From contig NZ_KZ477992.1 in assembly GCF_002837185.1 (NCBI RefSeq), positions 109,865-173,864 of the forward strand: 64,000 nucleotides of DNA. The letters run 5' to 3'. Every line of letters begins with the position of its first letter. Within the stretch, counting starts at the first letter, position 1. Shown here one piece after another: positions 13,025 to 20,461 of the stretch. The stretch comes from Pseudomonas fluorescens. Its GTDB lineage: Bacteria > Pseudomonadota > Gammaproteobacteria > Pseudomonadales > Pseudomonadaceae. The notes under the pieces are model-generated. The model was not told the DNA's origin. It was given only the letters and a program-made list of their open reading frames with translations, and did no database searches. The position numbers and the translations under genes are program-made.

Positions 13025-13312
13025 ATGGGTATGCACAATCCTCCTCACCCAGGAGAAATACTGCTTGAGGATGTTATTCCGGGGCTCGGAATGACCATCA
13101 CTGAAGTGGCAAGGCGCCTGGGTTTCGCCAGGGAGACCTTTTCCAGAATTCTTCACGGACACGCGCCGGTCAGTCCTGATCTGGCGGTACGGCTGGAGCG
13201 CGCTGGCATCAGTAAAGCTCAGATGTGGCTCTCAATGCAGAGCAGCTATGACCTGTGGCAGGCAGAACATCGAGAACAGCCTGTTATTGAGCGGTTTGCT
13301 CGGGTTGAGTAA
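13025..13312 (+). CDS. higA: HigA-type antitoxin (XRE/VapI family)
   Basis: The protein of 95 residues pairs with HigB and neutralises it. It begins MHNPPHPGEILLEDVIPGLGMT, the classical HigA/VapI entry, followed by a helix-turn-helix (ITEVARRLGFARETFSRILHGHAPVSPDLAVRLERA). It should bind the inverted repeat before higB and repress the operon. The ATG at 13025 is used because the family starts here; the longer open frame overlaps higB out of frame. Confidence 0.9.
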   Translation: MGMHNPPHPGEILLEDVIPGLGMTITEVARRLGFARETFSRILHGHAPVSPDLAVRLERAGISKAQMWLSMQSSYDLWQAEHREQPVIERFARVE

Positions 13313-13326
13313 ATGAGGTCAAAGAG

Positions 13327-13347
13327 CCCGGCTTAGACCGGGTTTTT
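13327..13347 (+). terminator. Intrinsic terminator of higBA
   Basis: CCCGG-CTTAGA-CCGGG stem followed by five T, 14 bp after higA. It is not a copy of the 38-bp terminator that ends the other cargo genes. Confidence 0.8.
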
Positions 13348-13378
13348 GTTGCGTGCTGGATCTACATCTCTCGGAGAT

Positions 13379-13410
13379 TTCCGACAAGCCTTTCAGGTTG
13401 TCCGTCGGAA
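13379..13410 (+). repeat. Head repeat B (32 bp)
   Basis: Starts TTCCGAC and ends GTCGGAA, perfectly complementary ends. One base differs from copy A. It opens the leader region of the DUF6124-type gene. Confidence 0.8.
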
Positions 13411-13490
13411 CTCGCACAACTAACCTTCGCCAGTCGCTGCCAATTCAGCGACCGGGACTGCAAGCCCGCCGAAATAATGTTAGGAGCTCG

Positions 13491-13650
13491 GAAGCGCCGC
13501 TATAATCGTGGCGCTTTTCATGGTCATCGTTTTCTGGTGGCTGTGCGCGGGAGACCTTTGGGTCTGCCGAGGTGCTCCTGACTCGGTCTTGCAGACCCGC
13601 GCACAGCTGCCACCCATCATCTGCAAGTGATGCTGACAGCTCCTATTTTT
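13491..13650 (+). ncRNA. Structured leader or small RNA before the DUF6124-type gene
   Basis: A TATAAT box (13501-13506) sits inside a GCGCC/GGCGC palindrome. Downstream, GGTGGC-TGTGCGCGGG (13536-13551) can pair with CCCGCGCACA-GCTGCCACC (13596-13613); inside it GGGTCTGC pairs with GCAGACCC and CCGAG with CTCGG. The two stems share a few bases, so alternative folds are possible. I remember very similar leaders before other DUF6124/DUF3077-type genes in P. fluorescens strains, but I cannot name an RNA family. Confidence 0.55.
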
Positions 13651-13663
13651 CAGGAGTTTTACC

Positions 13664-13924
13664 ATGAGCCCAAACCCCCCATCTGATTCCCCGCCCACCG
13701 ACCAAATCTTCACCGTCCTGACCCACCTGAACAGCGAAACCCTGCTCGCCAACGCCTCTCAAGACCTGGCATCGGTACAGGCACTGGCGAGTAATCTGGC
13801 ATTTGATGTCGACGGTCCCCAGCGTGATGCCGTGCTGGGTATTCATCGAATGGTGGAGGGCATTCAGTTGATGGCGGAACGGGTGCTGGATCTTCGCGAA
13901 GTGTCAGCAGCCACCGCCAACTGA
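13664..13924 (+). CDS. DUF6124/DUF3077-type small protein
   Basis: The 86-residue protein has a good CAGGAG ribosome site 7 bp before its ATG. Its Pro-rich start (MSPNPPSDSPPTDQIFTV) is followed by a largely helical body (LNSETLLANASQDLASVQALASNLAFDV...GIHRMVEGIQLMAERVLDL). This matches a family of short Pseudomonas proteins of unknown function that occur in many copies per genome, usually behind the same structured leader. It has no signal peptide, membrane segment or catalytic motif. The family name is from memory and the function is not known. Confidence 0.7.
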   Translation: MSPNPPSDSPPTDQIFTVLTHLNSETLLANASQDLASVQALASNLAFDVDGPQRDAVLGIHRMVEGIQLMAERVLDLREVSAATAN

Positions 13925-13971
13925 TCATTCCCGCGCGGAGCATGGCGACGATCAATACTGCGTTGACAAGA

Positions 13972-14009
13972 AACCCGCTGGGCCAGTTTGGCCAGCGGGT
14001 TTTTTGTTG
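13972..14009 (+). terminator. Intrinsic terminator, copy 1 of the 38-bp repeat
   Basis: The same hairpin and T-run as at 12435, with one base changed. It lies 48 bp after the DUF6124-type gene. Confidence 0.92.
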
Positions 14010-14108
14010 GCTGTAACGACCTTGTCGCGAGCAAGCCCGGCTCTCATGTTTGAGCGCATGGACATGTGTATATCCATCCACGCTTGACGCCATTTCTTTC
14101 ACATGGCA

Positions 14109-14124
14109 CTGTATAAATGTACAG
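14109..14124. promoter_or_regulatory. LexA box of the pectin lyase gene
   Basis: CTGTATAAATGTACAG has the full CTGT-N8-ACAG pattern of the SOS box. It lies 135 bp before the pnl start and overlaps a possible -10 (TATAAA). DNA-damage control fits what is known of pectin lyases from soft-rot pseudomonads and Erwinia. Confidence 0.8.
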
Positions 14125-14216
14125 CATGTGGGGTTTCGGCAATACGTGACGTTCAGTCGGTTGCGCCGCCAATCATCCCACTGTGCACATGACCAGGACG
14201 GTCATGTTTCATTCTT

Positions 14217-14233
14217 GACCCGATCATCGGGTC
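14217..14233 (+). promoter_or_regulatory. Hairpin in the pnl leader
   Basis: GACCCGA-TCA-TCGGGTC is a perfect inverted repeat 26 bp before the pnl start codon. It could be an mRNA hairpin near the ribosome site or an operator. Confidence 0.45.
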
Positions 14234-14258
14234 CCATGTTGAAAGAGAGGGAACTCCT

Positions 14259-15197
14259 ATGTCTTATCCAGAAAGCAAACTCACCGGCATGACCGGCTTC
14301 GCCAAAGCCGCTAAGGTCACTGGCGGCTGGTCCGGTCCGGTTGTCAGCATCACTAACCTGGATCAGCTCAAAACCAATATTGCCGGTTCCACACCCCGCG
14401 TGCTGGTGATCAATAGCAATATCTCGGCGTCCAGTTTGACCAAGGTCTCCATGGGTTCAAATAAAACCCTGGTCGGTTCGTTCCAGAACCGCACGCTCAA
14501 CAACATTCACTTGCGTGCGACACCTGAGTCGCAAAACATCATTTTTCAGAACATCGTTTTCCAGCACTCGGGGGGTATCAAGGCCAATGATGATATCCAG
14601 CTGTACCTCAACTACGGCAGCAAGTACTGGATCGATCACTGCTCCTTTGTCGGCCATGACTGGTCCGCCAACGATGGCAGCCTCGACAAGCTGTTATACA
14701 TCGGCGACAAGGCCGACTACGCGACCATCAGCAACTGTTTTTTCGGCAACCACAAGTATGGCCTGATCCTGGGCCACCCGAGCGATGACAACAACACAGC
14801 CTTCAATGGTTTCCCACGGCTGACTATTTGCCATAATCGCTTCGAGAATATGGAAGTGCGCGCACCGGGGTTGATGCGTTATGGCTACTTCCATGTCTAT
14901 AACAACTACATCAACAAGTTTCATCTCGGCTTTACGCTGGCGCAAAACGCCAACATTCTTTCCGAGAGCAACAACTTTGGCGAAGGCAGCGCAAGCAACG
15001 GCATGTTGGATGATAAAGGCAACGGTACGTTTACCGATATTGGCAGCGTGCCTGCTATCACGAATCAGAAGTCGCCCAAAGCGCAGTGGACCGCCTCGTC
15101 CAATTACACCTACACCTTGAGGACCGCCGCGCAGGCAAAGGATTTCACCGTCAAGAATGCGGGGGCCCAGTCGGTAAGCCTGGTATTCGGTGGCTAA
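14259..15197 (+). CDS. pnl: Pectin lyase (polysaccharide lyase family 1)
   Basis: The 312-residue enzyme would cleave pectin by beta-elimination. PL1 landmarks are visible: parallel beta-helix repeats rich in Asn and Ile, WIDHCSF at residues 124-130, and RAPGLMRYGYFHVYNNY around residue 201 with the basic residues of the active site. It lacks any signal peptide, unlike secreted pectate lyases, but like the mitomycin-inducible Pnl enzymes known from P. marginalis and Erwinia, which I recall as about the same length. A LexA box upstream agrees with SOS control. The ATG has AGAGGGA before it. Lower GC and the flanking repeats suggest acquisition. Pectate rather than pectin lyase activity remains possible. 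Confidence 0.87.
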   Translation: MSYPESKLTGMTGFAKAAKVTGGWSGPVVSITNLDQLKTNIAGSTPRVLVINSNISASSLTKVSMGSNKTLVGSFQNRTLNNIHLRATPESQNIIFQNIVFQHSGGIKANDDIQLYLNYGSKYWIDHCSFVGHDWSANDGSLDKLLYIGDKADYATISNCFFGNHKYGLILGHPSDDNNTAFNGFPRLTICHNRFENMEVRAPGLMRYGYFHVYNNYINKFHLGFTLAQNANILSESNNFGEGSASNGMLDDKGNGTFTDIGSVPAITNQKSPKAQWTASSNYTYTLRTAAQAKDFTVKNAGAQSVSLVFGG

Positions 15198-15260
15198 AGC
15201 CTGGAAGCTCAGCCACCCCGGTGAGATACCGGCGTGACGTGTGGCAGTTGGCGGATTTCT
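15198..15260 (+). pseudogene. Decayed 3' fragment of the yqfO-like gene
   Basis: This stretch aligns with the last 20 or so codons of the gene at 12101-12412: both hold AAGCT-AGCCA, a TGAGA-ACCGGCGT segment and the identical GTGTGGCAGTTGGCGGATTT, with a 2-3 bp deletion and a stop codon in the copy. Similarity continues through ATAAACAAG into the following terminator. It is a remnant left by duplication, not a gene. Confidence 0.8.
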
Positions 15261-15284
15261 AATCTGTGCGCTGCATAAACAAGA

Positions 15285-15322
15285 AACCCGCTGGGCCAGT
15301 TTGGTCAGCGGGTTTTTTGTTG
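15285..15322 (+). terminator. Intrinsic terminator, copy 2 of the 38-bp repeat
   Basis: Identical over all 38 bases to the terminator at 12435. It ends the pectin lyase unit, after the yqfO-like remnant. Confidence 0.92.
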
Positions 15323-15365
15323 GCTGTCAGGGCCTCATCGGCGTCGTGACAGGCGCCCCCGATCT

Positions 15366-15397
15366 TTCTGACAATACCCAGCGGTTGCCGCTCGGAA
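15366..15397 (+). repeat. Head repeat C (32 bp, diverged)
   Basis: Starts TTCTGACAAT and ends CTCGGAA; 22 of 32 positions match copy A. It precedes the unknown gene at 15444. Confidence 0.55.
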
Positions 15398-15443
15398 TCA
15401 GCCCCATTAGTTTGATCGACTCATTTAAGCTGAGCCACACTTC

Positions 15444-15965
15444 ATGGACGATACCGAACACCTCAATCGCGAAAGCGACTTTCAAGAAGCCCTCAAAGAC
15501 GCCAGGCAGGACGAAACCGTCATCTGGAATAAAGTCCAACAAGTCAGTTCCCACAGCCATGTCGCACTCTGTCTTTTGAACGGCACTGCACGCACATTTG
15601 AACTCACTGCTGCCAGCTGGGACATCGGTGCTGCGCCAGAGGCATACCTCCTCCATCCTTGGAGCTATCTGACATTCGTTCTGCGAGCACAAATACCTGT
15701 CTTTGCCCGAGGACGAGTGTCTACCCAGGCCACACACCGCTTTACCTATAAAAGTGGTGACCAATCCTTCGAGTTCTCGACCTGGCTCAAGGTCAGGAAA
15801 AAATACCAAGCCTTCTCTTTTGCGCCGGATACCGTCGCTCAAAGAGAGCACTCAGTTCGCTCCACCGGTAAAGCCCAGTTGCTTTGTTTTTCAGCGATTA
15901 CCCAAGCCATGGCCAATCTGCCCTATCACTACGCGGTGGCTGTCAGTCTTGGGGGGCAATACTGA
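15444..15965 (+). CDS. Hypothetical protein
   Basis: I do not recognise this 173-residue protein. It has no signal peptide, membrane segment or clear motif. The N-terminal 35 residues are charged (MDDTEHLNRESDFQEALKDARQDE). The rest looks beta-rich, with alternating aromatic and polar residues (TFELTAASWDIG, HPWSYLTFVLRAQ, HRFTYKSGDQSFEFSTWLKV) and a C-terminal small-residue stretch, AVAVSLGGQY. It is the last cargo of the accessory block, ends 36 bp before a decayed copy of the block's terminator and has lower GC than the core genes. A small beta-sandwich effector or lectin-like protein is conceivable, but nothing in the sequence proves it. Confidence 0.6.
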   Translation: MDDTEHLNRESDFQEALKDARQDETVIWNKVQQVSSHSHVALCLLNGTARTFELTAASWDIGAAPEAYLLHPWSYLTFVLRAQIPVFARGRVSTQATHRFTYKSGDQSFEFSTWLKVRKKYQAFSFAPDTVAQREHSVRSTGKAQLLCFSAITQAMANLPYHYAVAVSLGGQY

Positions 15966-16001
15966 GGCTACCGAAATTGTTGATGGGTCGGAGATTGTCG
16001 A

Positions 16002-16039
16002 AACCCGCTAGCCCAGTTTGGCCAGCGTTTTTTTTGTTG
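16002..16039 (+). terminator. Terminator, copy 3 of the 38-bp repeat (diverged)
   Basis: Keeps AACCCGCT, CCCAGTTTGGCCAGCG and the T-run of the other copies, with several changes that weaken the stem. It closes the accessory block. Confidence 0.75.
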
Positions 16040-16041
16040 GC

Positions 16042-16147
16042 GGTTCTGGCCTCATCGGGGGCAAGCCCCCTCCCACATTTTGATCGGTGCCGGACTTGGC
16101 AATGCGGTCAAGTGTGGGAGGGGGCTTGCCCCCGATGAGGCCAGAAC
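16042..16147. repeat. REP doublet (main family, long arms)
   Basis: The two arms run from GGTTCTGGCCTCATCGGGGG to its inverted match CCCCCGATGAGGCCAGAAC, longer than in most other copies. It separates the convergent unknown gene and nagE. Confidence 0.9.
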
Positions 16148-16160
16148 AACCACGACATCT

Positions 16161-17867
16161 CTAAACCCTGGCGCCGACCTCACGGCCACTGACCAACCGC
16201 TCCAACGCCTCACCCAACCCGGATGCCCTGTCGCCCATCAACAGATGCCAAACACCGCTGTCGAGCTGACTTACCCCTTGGCAGCCCAGCGCAGTGAGCT
16301 GAGCCTCAGACAACCGCGAATCATCCCCCAACTCCACCCGCAACCGGGTCATCGCCACTGCATCCAGCTGGCGCACATTCTCTCGACCACCCAGCGCGCT
16401 CAGCCATTTCTCGGCCTCCTGCACATGCACCGTCACTGGCTTATCCACAGGCGCAACCGCTGCAGGCGCTGCCGCAACAAACCCCGGCATGGCCAAGCGA
16501 ATTTCATCAGCAATGCTATCGGCCATGGGCCCGACGACCACCTGCAAGCTGCCGCCATTACCTGGCCGTACGACAGCCATGGCGCCCAGCGCTTTGAGTT
16601 CAGCATCCACTGCCTTGTTGCGATCCACCATGTCCAAGCGCAGCCGCGTGGTGCAAGCACCCACACTCAGCAAGTTCTCAGCACCGCCCAACGCCTGGAT
16701 GTAGGCCGTCGCACGCTGGTTGTCGCTCATGGCCTCGGCCTGCACCACCTGGATATCTTCACGACCCGGCGTCTTGAGGTTGAAGCGGCGGATGCAGTAG
16801 GTGAACACCGAGTAGTAGATCAGCGCGTAAGCCAAGCCAACCGGGAACACCAGCCAGCCATTGGTGGATTTGCCCCAACCGAGCACCATGTCGATAAACC
16901 CACCGGAGAAGGTAAAGCCGAGATGGATATTCAACAGGTTGGTGAGCGCCATCGACAGGCCAGTCAGCAGTGCGTGGATCAGGTACAGGAACGGCGCCAG
17001 GAACATGAACGCAAATTCAATCGGTTCCGTCACGCCGGTCAGGAATGAGGTCAGTGCCATCGACAGGAAAATCCCGCCCATCACTTTACGGCGCTCCGGC
17101 AACGCATTGCGGTACATCGCCAGACACGCGGCGGGCAGGCCGAACAGCATCACCGGGAACATGCCGGTCATGAATTGGCCGCCTTTCGGGTCGCCGGCGA
17201 AGTAGCGGGTCAGGTCGCCGGTCACCACCGCGCCGGTTGCCGGGTCGGTGAAGGTGCCAAACACGAACCACGCCATATTGTTGAGGATGTGGTGCAGGCC
17301 GGTGACGATCAGTAAACGGTTGAACACGCCAAACACGAAGGCGCCCAGGCTGCCGCTTTCCATCAGCAACACGCCGAAGCTGTTGATGCCGTGCTGGATC
17401 GGCGGCCAGATCAAACCAAAGATCACGCCCAAGCCCACCGCCGAAAAGCCGGTGACAATCGGCACAAACCGTCGCCCGCCAAAGAACGCCAGGTACTCCG
17501 GCAGCTTGATGTCCTTGAAGCGGTTATACAGCGCGCCCGCCATCAGGCCACTGGCGATACCGGCGAGCATGCCCATGTTGATCGAGGTGTCCATCACCTT
17601 GAGTGTGGAGATCATCACCAGGTAGCCAATCGCCCCCGCCAGGCCGGCCGTGCCGTTGTTGTCGCGGGCAAAGCCCACGGCGATGCCGATGGCGAAGATC
17701 AGCGCCAGGTTGGCGAAGATCGCCTGCCCGGCATCGTGCATCACCGCGATGTTGAGCAAATCGGTGTCGCCCAGGCGCAGCAACAGGCCGGCGATCGGCA
17801 GGATCGCAATCGGCAGCATCAGGGCGCGGCCCAGGCGTTGCAGGCCTTCGATGAAATGTTGGTACAT
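16161..17867 (-). CDS. nagE: N-acetylglucosamine PTS permease EIIC-EIIB with an extra Cys-less EIIB domain
   Basis: The 568-residue inner-membrane protein imports and phosphorylates GlcNAc. Residues 1-370 are the EIIC transport domain with about ten membrane segments and the loop GVTEPIEFAFMFLAP. Residues about 386-460 are a normal EIIB with phosphocysteine Cys405 (GACTTRLRL). Residues about 485-560 form a second EIIB-like domain (LSALGGRENV... AVAMTRLRVEL) in which the cysteine position is Ala505. GGAGA stands before the ATG. It is the last gene of nagQ-nagA-SIS-nagF-nagE. The EIIA is supplied by NagF. Confidence 0.93.
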   Translation of the reverse strand: MYQHFIEGLQRLGRALMLPIAILPIAGLLLRLGDTDLLNIAVMHDAGQAIFANLALIFAIGIAVGFARDNNGTAGLAGAIGYLVMISTLKVMDTSINMGMLAGIASGLMAGALYNRFKDIKLPEYLAFFGGRRFVPIVTGFSAVGLGVIFGLIWPPIQHGINSFGVLLMESGSLGAFVFGVFNRLLIVTGLHHILNNMAWFVFGTFTDPATGAVVTGDLTRYFAGDPKGGQFMTGMFPVMLFGLPAACLAMYRNALPERRKVMGGIFLSMALTSFLTGVTEPIEFAFMFLAPFLYLIHALLTGLSMALTNLLNIHLGFTFSGGFIDMVLGWGKSTNGWLVFPVGLAYALIYYSVFTYCIRRFNLKTPGREDIQVVQAEAMSDNQRATAYIQALGGAENLLSVGACTTRLRLDMVDRNKAVDAELKALGAMAVVRPGNGGSLQVVVGPMADSIADEIRLAMPGFVAAAPAAVAPVDKPVTVHVQEAEKWLSALGGRENVRQLDAVAMTRLRVELGDDSRLSEAQLTALGCQGVSQLDSGVWHLLMGDRASGLGEALERLVSGREVGARV

Positions 17868-17893
17868 GGCGTGTCTCCCTATTCTTGTTGTTG

Positions 17894-20446
17894 TCAGCTC
17901 AGCGGCCAGTGGTGTTGACAGGCGTGGCGAACGGCCTTGGCGCTGCTCAGCTCAAGCAGCGTCTGGCTCAGTTGCCGGCATTGCGCCGCGTCCAGGTGAC
18001 GGACGCGGTCCTTGATTTCGCCGATCTGCGGCGGGCTTACCGACAGTTCGCTGACACCCAGGCCGACCAGTACCGGCGTGGCCAGCGGGTCGGAGGCCAG
18101 GGCGCCGCACACGCCGACCCAACGCCCGTGTTTTGCCGCACCGGCGCAGGTCTGGGCGATCAGCCGCAGCAAGGCTGGATGCAGCGCGTCGACGCGGGCA
18201 GCCAAGCCTGCGTGGTCGCGATCCATGGCCAGGGTGTACTGGGACAGGTCATTGGTGCCGATGGACAAAAAGTCCGCGTGTTCGGCCAACTGCTCAGCCA
18301 TCAGCGCGGCGGCGGGCACTTCGATCATCACACCCAGTTCGGGGCGCTGCGTCAGGTTCAGTTCCACGCACAGTTGATCCAGGCGTTGGCGGATCTGCAG
18401 CAGTTCGTCCACCTCGCTGACCATCGGCAACAGGATGCGGCAACGCGCCAGCGGCGAGACTTGCAACAGGGCGCGCAGTTGCTGGTCGAGCAGTTCCGGG
18501 CGCACCTGGGCCATGCGAATGCCGCGCAGGCCCAATACCGGGTTGGCTTCGACAGGCAGCGGCAGGTAGTCGAGCTGCTTGTCACCGCCCACGTCGATGG
18601 TGCGAATGATCACGGACTTGTCGCCCATCGCATCCAGCACGGCCTGATAAGCCTGGCGCTGTTCCTGTTCATCCGGTGCGGTGCGGCGGTCGACGAACAG
18701 AAATTCGGTGCGCAGCAAACCGACGCCATCGGCGCCATTTTCAAATGCGTGCCGGGCCTCGCTGCTGGAGGCGACGTTGGCGGCGACTTCAATGCTCACG
18801 CCATCGGTGGTGCGTGCCGGTTGTTGCGCCTGGGCGTGTTGCTGCTGGCGACGGAGCTTCTGCGCGTCGCGAATCTGGTGGACTTCAGCATGACGCGCGT
18901 CACTGGGGGCCAGTTCCAGCCGGCCATTGACGGCGTCCAGCACCACACGCTGGCCCTGAGGCACATCCAGCACCTCGGCACCCAGCGCGACCACGCAGGG
19001 CAAGCCTTTACCCCGCGCAAGAATGGCGACGTGTGACGTGGCGCCGCCTTCGGCCATGCAGATACCCACAGCCTGCTGCTCACTCAACTGCAGCAGATCT
19101 GACGGCGTCAGTTCATGGGCACTGACGATCGACCCGGCAGGCAGTTCAAAGTGCCAGGCCTCGCCCAGCAAGGCGCGCAGTACGCGTTGTTGCAGGTCGC
19201 GCAGATCGTTGGCGCGCTCGGCAAACAACGGCTTGCCCAGTGCCAGCAGCACCGCGCACTGGGCCTGGATCGCATCACGCCAGGCGTGGGTGGCAGCGCT
19301 GCCGTGTGTGATGGCGGCGGTGGCCGCTTCCAGCAGCGCCGGGTCTTCGAGCAGCGCGAGGTGGGCGGCGAAGATGTCTTCCTCCTCGACGTTCTTGCGT
19401 TGGCGGGCATGGTCGAGGGTGCTGCGGATTTCATCGCGCACCTGCTGCAGAGCCGTGTCGAGGCGCTGTTGTTGTTCGTCGGCCGAATGGTTGCCGGTGT
19501 CTTCCGGCAGCTCGATGCCGGTCAGGCGAAACAGCGGCCCGCACACCAGGCCGGGCGCTGCACAAACGCCTTGCAACACATCGGCTTCCACACTGGTACG
19601 ACGGGGCGCAGCAGCGGCCACCGGCGCGTGATGGACTTCGCTGACTGCCACGGACAATGCCGCGATCAACCCTTGCAACGCGGCCTCGGCGTCCTTGCCA
19701 CGGCAACTCACGCGCACTTCGTCGCCTTCGCCAATGCCCAGGCCCATCAAGCCAATCAGGCTGTCGCACGATGCCGACTTGTCAGCGAAGTGCAGGTGCG
19801 ACTGGCTGCTGAAACCCTGGGCCGTCTTGCGAATCAAGGCGGCGGGGCGGGCATGCAAACCGCCACGGTGGGTGATGCGCACGCTGGCGCTGGCTTCTGA
19901 GTCGGCTTTTGAGTCGGCTTTTGAGTTGTAGTTATCCACAGCTGCTTGAACGGTGCTGGTCGCGCGCGCGGCAATCTGCAGCAATGGCTCTCCGACCTTG
20001 ACCGTTTTCAGCGCCAAAGGCGTCAGTTCAAAGCGATCACTGTTGGTCAGGATGATCAGGCTCACCAGGCTCTTGCACTGACGCGCAATGCGGTCCAGGT
20101 CAAATTGCACCAGCGTCTGGCCCTGGCTCACCCGTGCGCCTTCCTTGACCAGCAAGGCAAAGCCTTCGCCATTGAGTTGCACGGTGTCGATGCCCACATG
20201 CATCAGCACCTCGGCACCGTTGTCGGCGCGCAGGGTCAGGGCGTGCCCGGTGCGGGCGACATGGATGATCACGCCGTCACAGGGTGCCTGCAGACAGTCG
20301 TTCAATGGGTCGATAGCGATACCGTCGCCCATGGCGCCGCTGGCGAACACTTCGTCGGGGACGCTGTTCAGGGCCAGCACCGGCCCACTCAAGGGGGCGC
20401 TGAGGGTCAGTCGATTATTGTTGTTGGACATGGGCACGGTACTCAT
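17894..20446 (-). CDS. nagF: PTS fusion protein EIIA-HPr-EI for N-acetylglucosamine
   Basis: The 850-residue cytoplasmic protein feeds phosphate from PEP to NagE. In order it has a glucose-type EIIA with His83 in VLMHVGIDTV (partner His68), a charged linker near residues 172-188 (SKADSKADSEAS), HPr with His198 in GGLHARPA, and enzyme I with the phospho-His472 in GGATSHVAILAR and a C-terminal VGVCGALAS. The gene ends 26 bp before nagE. It is a paralogue of the fusion gene at 3507 with the same domain order. Automatic annotation may label it ptsP. Confidence 0.94.
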   Translation of the reverse strand: MSTVPMSNNNNRLTLSAPLSGPVLALNSVPDEVFASGAMGDGIAIDPLNDCLQAPCDGVIIHVARTGHALTLRADNGAEVLMHVGIDTVQLNGEGFALLVKEGARVSQGQTLVQFDLDRIARQCKSLVSLIILTNSDRFELTPLALKTVKVGEPLLQIAARATSTVQAAVDNYNSKADSKADSEASASVRITHRGGLHARPAALIRKTAQGFSSQSHLHFADKSASCDSLIGLMGLGIGEGDEVRVSCRGKDAEAALQGLIAALSVAVSEVHHAPVAAAAPRRTSVEADVLQGVCAAPGLVCGPLFRLTGIELPEDTGNHSADEQQQRLDTALQQVRDEIRSTLDHARQRKNVEEEDIFAAHLALLEDPALLEAATAAITHGSAATHAWRDAIQAQCAVLLALGKPLFAERANDLRDLQQRVLRALLGEAWHFELPAGSIVSAHELTPSDLLQLSEQQAVGICMAEGGATSHVAILARGKGLPCVVALGAEVLDVPQGQRVVLDAVNGRLELAPSDARHAEVHQIRDAQKLRRQQQHAQAQQPARTTDGVSIEVAANVASSSEARHAFENGADGVGLLRTEFLFVDRRTAPDEQEQRQAYQAVLDAMGDKSVIIRTIDVGGDKQLDYLPLPVEANPVLGLRGIRMAQVRPELLDQQLRALLQVSPLARCRILLPMVSEVDELLQIRQRLDQLCVELNLTQRPELGVMIEVPAAALMAEQLAEHADFLSIGTNDLSQYTLAMDRDHAGLAARVDALHPALLRLIAQTCAGAAKHGRWVGVCGALASDPLATPVLVGLGVSELSVSPPQIGEIKDRVRHLDAAQCRQLSQTLLELSSAKAVRHACQHHWPLS

Positions 20447-20461
20447 CAGGAAAACGCCGCT

